Positions 5,444 through 7,020 of a stretch of DNA of 7,020 nucleotides are shown piece by piece. Source of the stretch: CAZQSL01 sp964595945 (lineage in GTDB: Bacteria > UBP15 > UBA6099 > JAJRTR01); contig CAZQSL010000153.1 of NCBI GenBank assembly GCA_964595945.1, forward strand, positions 1 through 7,020, read 5' to 3'. The notes below the pieces were generated by a model, which made no database searches, was not told where the DNA came from, and saw only the letters and a program-made list of their open reading frames with translations. The position numbers were made by a program, and so were the translations under genes. Within the stretch, counting starts at the first letter, position 1; every line of letters starts with the position of its first letter.

Positions 5444-5493
5444 TTTTTTCGAGACATTTCTCAAATACCATTGATGGACAGATGTTTTGCTGG

Positions 5494-6213
5494 TCAGATC
5501 ATTGCTCTTGAAGCCGATAGCGCCATATCCCAGAAGATATGAAAAACCGCAATGCCATAGACATTGCCTGTACGCCGGTAGATGAGTCCGGCAGTCACGC
5601 CCCAGAAGACGAAGTTGAGCAGAAAAGTCACTCCGCTGACAATGATGCCTGTCGTGAAGTCTGTACCCGCTCCATGTAGCGTCAAATGCGCCATCGAATA
5701 TGTCAGGGAAACGACGATCAGGCCCTTGCCTTTGCCGAAAAGCCCTTCGAGGCGTGGCTGGAGGTAGCCTCTGAACACGATTTCGTCGCAAAAAACCGCA
5801 ACAATGGCGACTGGCGATACCATACTAAGCAGTACATCGATATTGTCGAAATGTCCCGGCAGCAGCGCGACGCCGGCAAACGGGAGCATAAATATGACAA
5901 GTTGCAGCGGATCGCCGAATCGCAGTCCCATGTCACCGGGGTTTTCCCTGCTGCGGTAAGCTGCATATCCGGCCGGAAACAGAAGGAGCACCGGTTTAAG
6001 TATCCCGAACGCACCCTGTGGATTTGTCATTTCGAGCAGGCATCCGAATGCGCCGAACACGACAGCCACAAACACCACGCCGAGTATGTATGGGCGGTTT
6101 TCCCACACATTTTTTATCACTGCCGCCTTCGCGGCCGGCAGCAGCCACATAATCCCGAGGCATACCGGCATCACCGCGAATGCGAATACCATCAACATCA
6201 TTCCCTGATTCAT
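5494..6213 (-). CDS. CPBP family intramembrane protein (Abi/CAAX-protease-like)
   Basis: A 239-residue, very hydrophobic inner-membrane protein with about eight membrane segments. It belongs to the CPBP (Rce1-like glutamyl intramembrane protease) family. The three motifs are present but modified. EExxxR appears as D143-E144-IVF-R148 (in CDEIVFRGYLQ), FxxxH as Y172-SMA-H176, and HxxxN as H225-IFW-D229. The conservative Glu-to-Asp change at the first motif position may alter or abolish protease activity. Members act in protein or peptide processing, bacteriocin self-immunity or unknown envelope roles; none can be assigned here. The start at ATG 6213 is supported by AAGG 7 nt upstream. It is divergent from the PAP2 gene (137 nt apart) and flanked by 26-bp direct repeats. 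Confidence 0.87.
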   Translation of the reverse strand: MNQGMMLMVFAFAVMPVCLGIMWLLPAAKAAVIKNVWENRPYILGVVFVAVVFGAFGCLLEMTNPQGAFGILKPVLLLFPAGYAAYRSRENPGDMGLRFGDPLQLVIFMLPFAGVALLPGHFDNIDVLLSMVSPVAIVAVFCDEIVFRGYLQPRLEGLFGKGKGLIVVSLTYSMAHLTLHGAGTDFTTGIIVSGVTFLLNFVFWGVTAGLIYRRTGNVYGIAVFHIFWDMALSASRAMI

Positions 6214-6266
6214 CCATCTACCTTGCCGGCAGAAAGCCGCTCGCGATTCACACGGTTCCGCCTCGT

Positions 6267-6275
6267 ATTATCCCA
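6267..6275 (-). promoter_or_regulatory. possible extended -10 promoter for the CPBP gene
   Basis: On the minus strand TG-G-GATAAT reads as an extended -10 element (GATAAT, 5 of 6 to consensus; TG one base upstream) with no good -35. Transcription would begin near 6260, about 47 nt before ATG 6213. The element overlaps the edge of repeat copy 2; at copy 1 the corresponding bases read GATTCA, so only copy 2 could act as a promoter. Confidence 0.35.
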
Positions 6276-6295
6276 AATTTCATTGCAGAATCCGG
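6270..6295. repeat. 26-bp direct repeat, copy 2 (upstream of the CPBP gene)
   Basis: Exact match to 5418-5443 in the same orientation. The two copies are 852 bp apart and enclose the whole CPBP gene and nothing else. This copy lies in the divergent promoter region shared with the PAP2 gene. Confidence 0.85.
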
Positions 6296-6350
6296 GATTA
6301 TTTCCATGCCGCTGTTGCAATAAATAACATAGTGCGTTAGATATTGTAGC

Positions 6351-6926
6351 ATGTCTGATGCCGGAAATAACAGTTCTCCGCTGCTTCGTATCGAACAGGC
6401 CGATCACCGGCTGTTCCTCTGGCTCTTCACCCGCACGGTCAATCCCGTATTCGAGATACTCATGCCGGTGTTGTCTCTACTTGTCAACAAGGGTTTTATC
6501 CACATCGCAGCCGGCACGGCCATGCTGGTATTCGGTAACGGAAACACGAGAGTCATCGCCGCGCAGTTCCTTGTTTCGTCGCTGCTTGCGGGTGTCGTGG
6601 CCGAAGTCGCGTTTAAATCTGTCTGGAAACGCAAACGGCCATTTCAGGTGCTTGCTGTTATCCCCAAAGTGCCATATCACAGGCTGTACCGGCGTCCGTC
6701 TTTTCCTTCGGGTCACTCCTCGGGGTACATGGCTGCCGCGATCGTGCTTGCGAGCGCCTATCCGCGGCTGGCCGCGCTGTTTTATATCATTGGGCTGCTC
6801 GGCTCATTTTCGCGTGTATACAATGGAGTACATTTTCCGAGCGATGTCGCTGCCGGCATAATCCTCGGCCTGCTTTGCGGACGTGTCACCATCCTTTTGT
6901 CCGGGCTTGTGTTTCAGGGCTTGTAG
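6351..6926 (+). CDS. PAP2-family membrane phosphatase (lipid or undecaprenyl-pyrophosphate phosphatase type)
   Basis: A 191-residue inner-membrane phosphatase with all three PAP2 signature motifs intact. They are K89-x6-R96-P97 (KSVWKRKRP), P119-SGH122 (catalytic-site His), and S154-R155-x5-H161-x3-D165 (SRVYNGVHFPSD, with the nucleophilic His). Membrane segments surround the motifs (for example about 35-62, 66-86, 125-150, 167-187), placing the active site at the periplasmic face as in PgpB/BcrC relatives. It probably dephosphorylates a lipid phosphate such as undecaprenyl pyrophosphate, phosphatidylglycerophosphate or a lipid A phosphate; the motifs do not separate these. An in-frame stop at 6330-6332 makes ATG 6351 the first possible ATG. 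No good RBS is visible before it, so it may be translated weakly. It is divergent from the CPBP gene. Confidence 0.93.
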   Translation: MSDAGNNSSPLLRIEQADHRLFLWLFTRTVNPVFEILMPVLSLLVNKGFIHIAAGTAMLVFGNGNTRVIAAQFLVSSLLAGVVAEVAFKSVWKRKRPFQVLAVIPKVPYHRLYRRPSFPSGHSSGYMAAAIVLASAYPRLAALFYIIGLLGSFSRVYNGVHFPSDVAAGIILGLLCGRVTILLSGLVFQGL

Positions 6927-6943
6927 CGAAATCCTTCCTCGTT

Positions 6944-7020
6944 TCATTTTCCGTAACCGTTCACGGAATACTCCCGCCTCCAGAAAAAAGGCGTCCGCCG
7001 CCTCCGCGGCATGCTCGCCC
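6944..7020 (-). CDS. possible 3' end of a minus-strand gene (partial)
   Basis: A minus-strand frame enters from the right edge and ends with TGA at 6946-6944, 17 nt beyond the PAP2 stop; its last residues read EYSVNGYGK. A second minus frame (containing AAEAADAFFLEAGVF) is also open but runs about 120 nt antisense into PAP2, which makes it less natural. Only 24 codons are visible, so no function can be given. The rise in GC here suggests coding sequence. Confidence 0.25.
   Translation of the reverse strand, partial: ASMPRRRRTPFFWRREYSVNGYGK

Noticed and set aside
5686..6327. Plus-strand 213-codon ORF
   Set aside because: Antisense shadow of the CPBP gene; low-complexity, His- and Arg-rich product without a domain, and it crosses the divergent promoter region.
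6315..6343. Promoter TTGCAA-17-TAGATA for the PAP2 gene
   Set aside because: The -10 matches consensus at only three positions; position is plausible but the evidence is too weak to list.
1..7020. CRISPR array, phage genes, toxin-antitoxin pair or integrase
   Set aside because: No regularly spaced repeats and no such proteins; the only direct repeat pair is the 26-bp one around the CPBP gene.

Overview
The window reads as a piece of a Gram-negative chromosome: it encodes a TonB-dependent outer-membrane receptor ending in a beta-signal Phe. GC is moderate, intergenic stretches are AT-rich, and the tRNA does not encode its CCA end. This would fit a green sulfur bacterium (Chlorobi) or relative, but that placement is an impression and not proven by any marker gene here.

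Layout. Positions 1-353 are the 3' end of an IS4-type transposase. Positions 354-493 hold no convincing gene. A sigma70-like promoter at 494-522 carries an inverted repeat and is followed by a hairpin-rich leader of about 240 nt. This leads to a large TonB-dependent receptor whose best start is GTG 769 and which ends at 3081, with a strong terminator at 3283-3309. A tRNA-Ala(UGC) lies on the minus strand (3447-3519) with its own promoter and terminator. Next comes a near-consensus promoter (3673-3701), a long-range-paired RNA element (3722-3890) and two tandem class I SAM-dependent methyltransferases (4004-4621, 4670-5365). Facing them is a minus-strand CPBP (Abi/CAAX-protease-like) membrane protein (5494-6213), flanked by two identical 26-bp direct repeats. 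A divergent PAP2 phosphatase follows (6351-6926), and the window may end in the tail of a minus-strand gene.

The most interesting signal is regulatory. The receptor promoter and the promoter ahead of the methyltransferases carry the same 18-bp inverted repeat, AATTAG-N6-CTAATT, in almost the same register (overlapping the -10 box and the predicted start of transcription). Both promoters then read into long structured leaders. This suggests one repressor and possibly RNA-level control over an outer-membrane uptake receptor and a pair of small-molecule methyltransferases. The ligand is not identifiable from sequence. The receptor has an EF-hand-type calcium loop in its barrel region and a Cys-x2-Cys pair in its plug, both worth attention.

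The CPBP and PAP2 genes look like ordinary inner-membrane envelope functions. The CPBP protein departs from the usual family motifs, and one flanking repeat overlaps its likely promoter.
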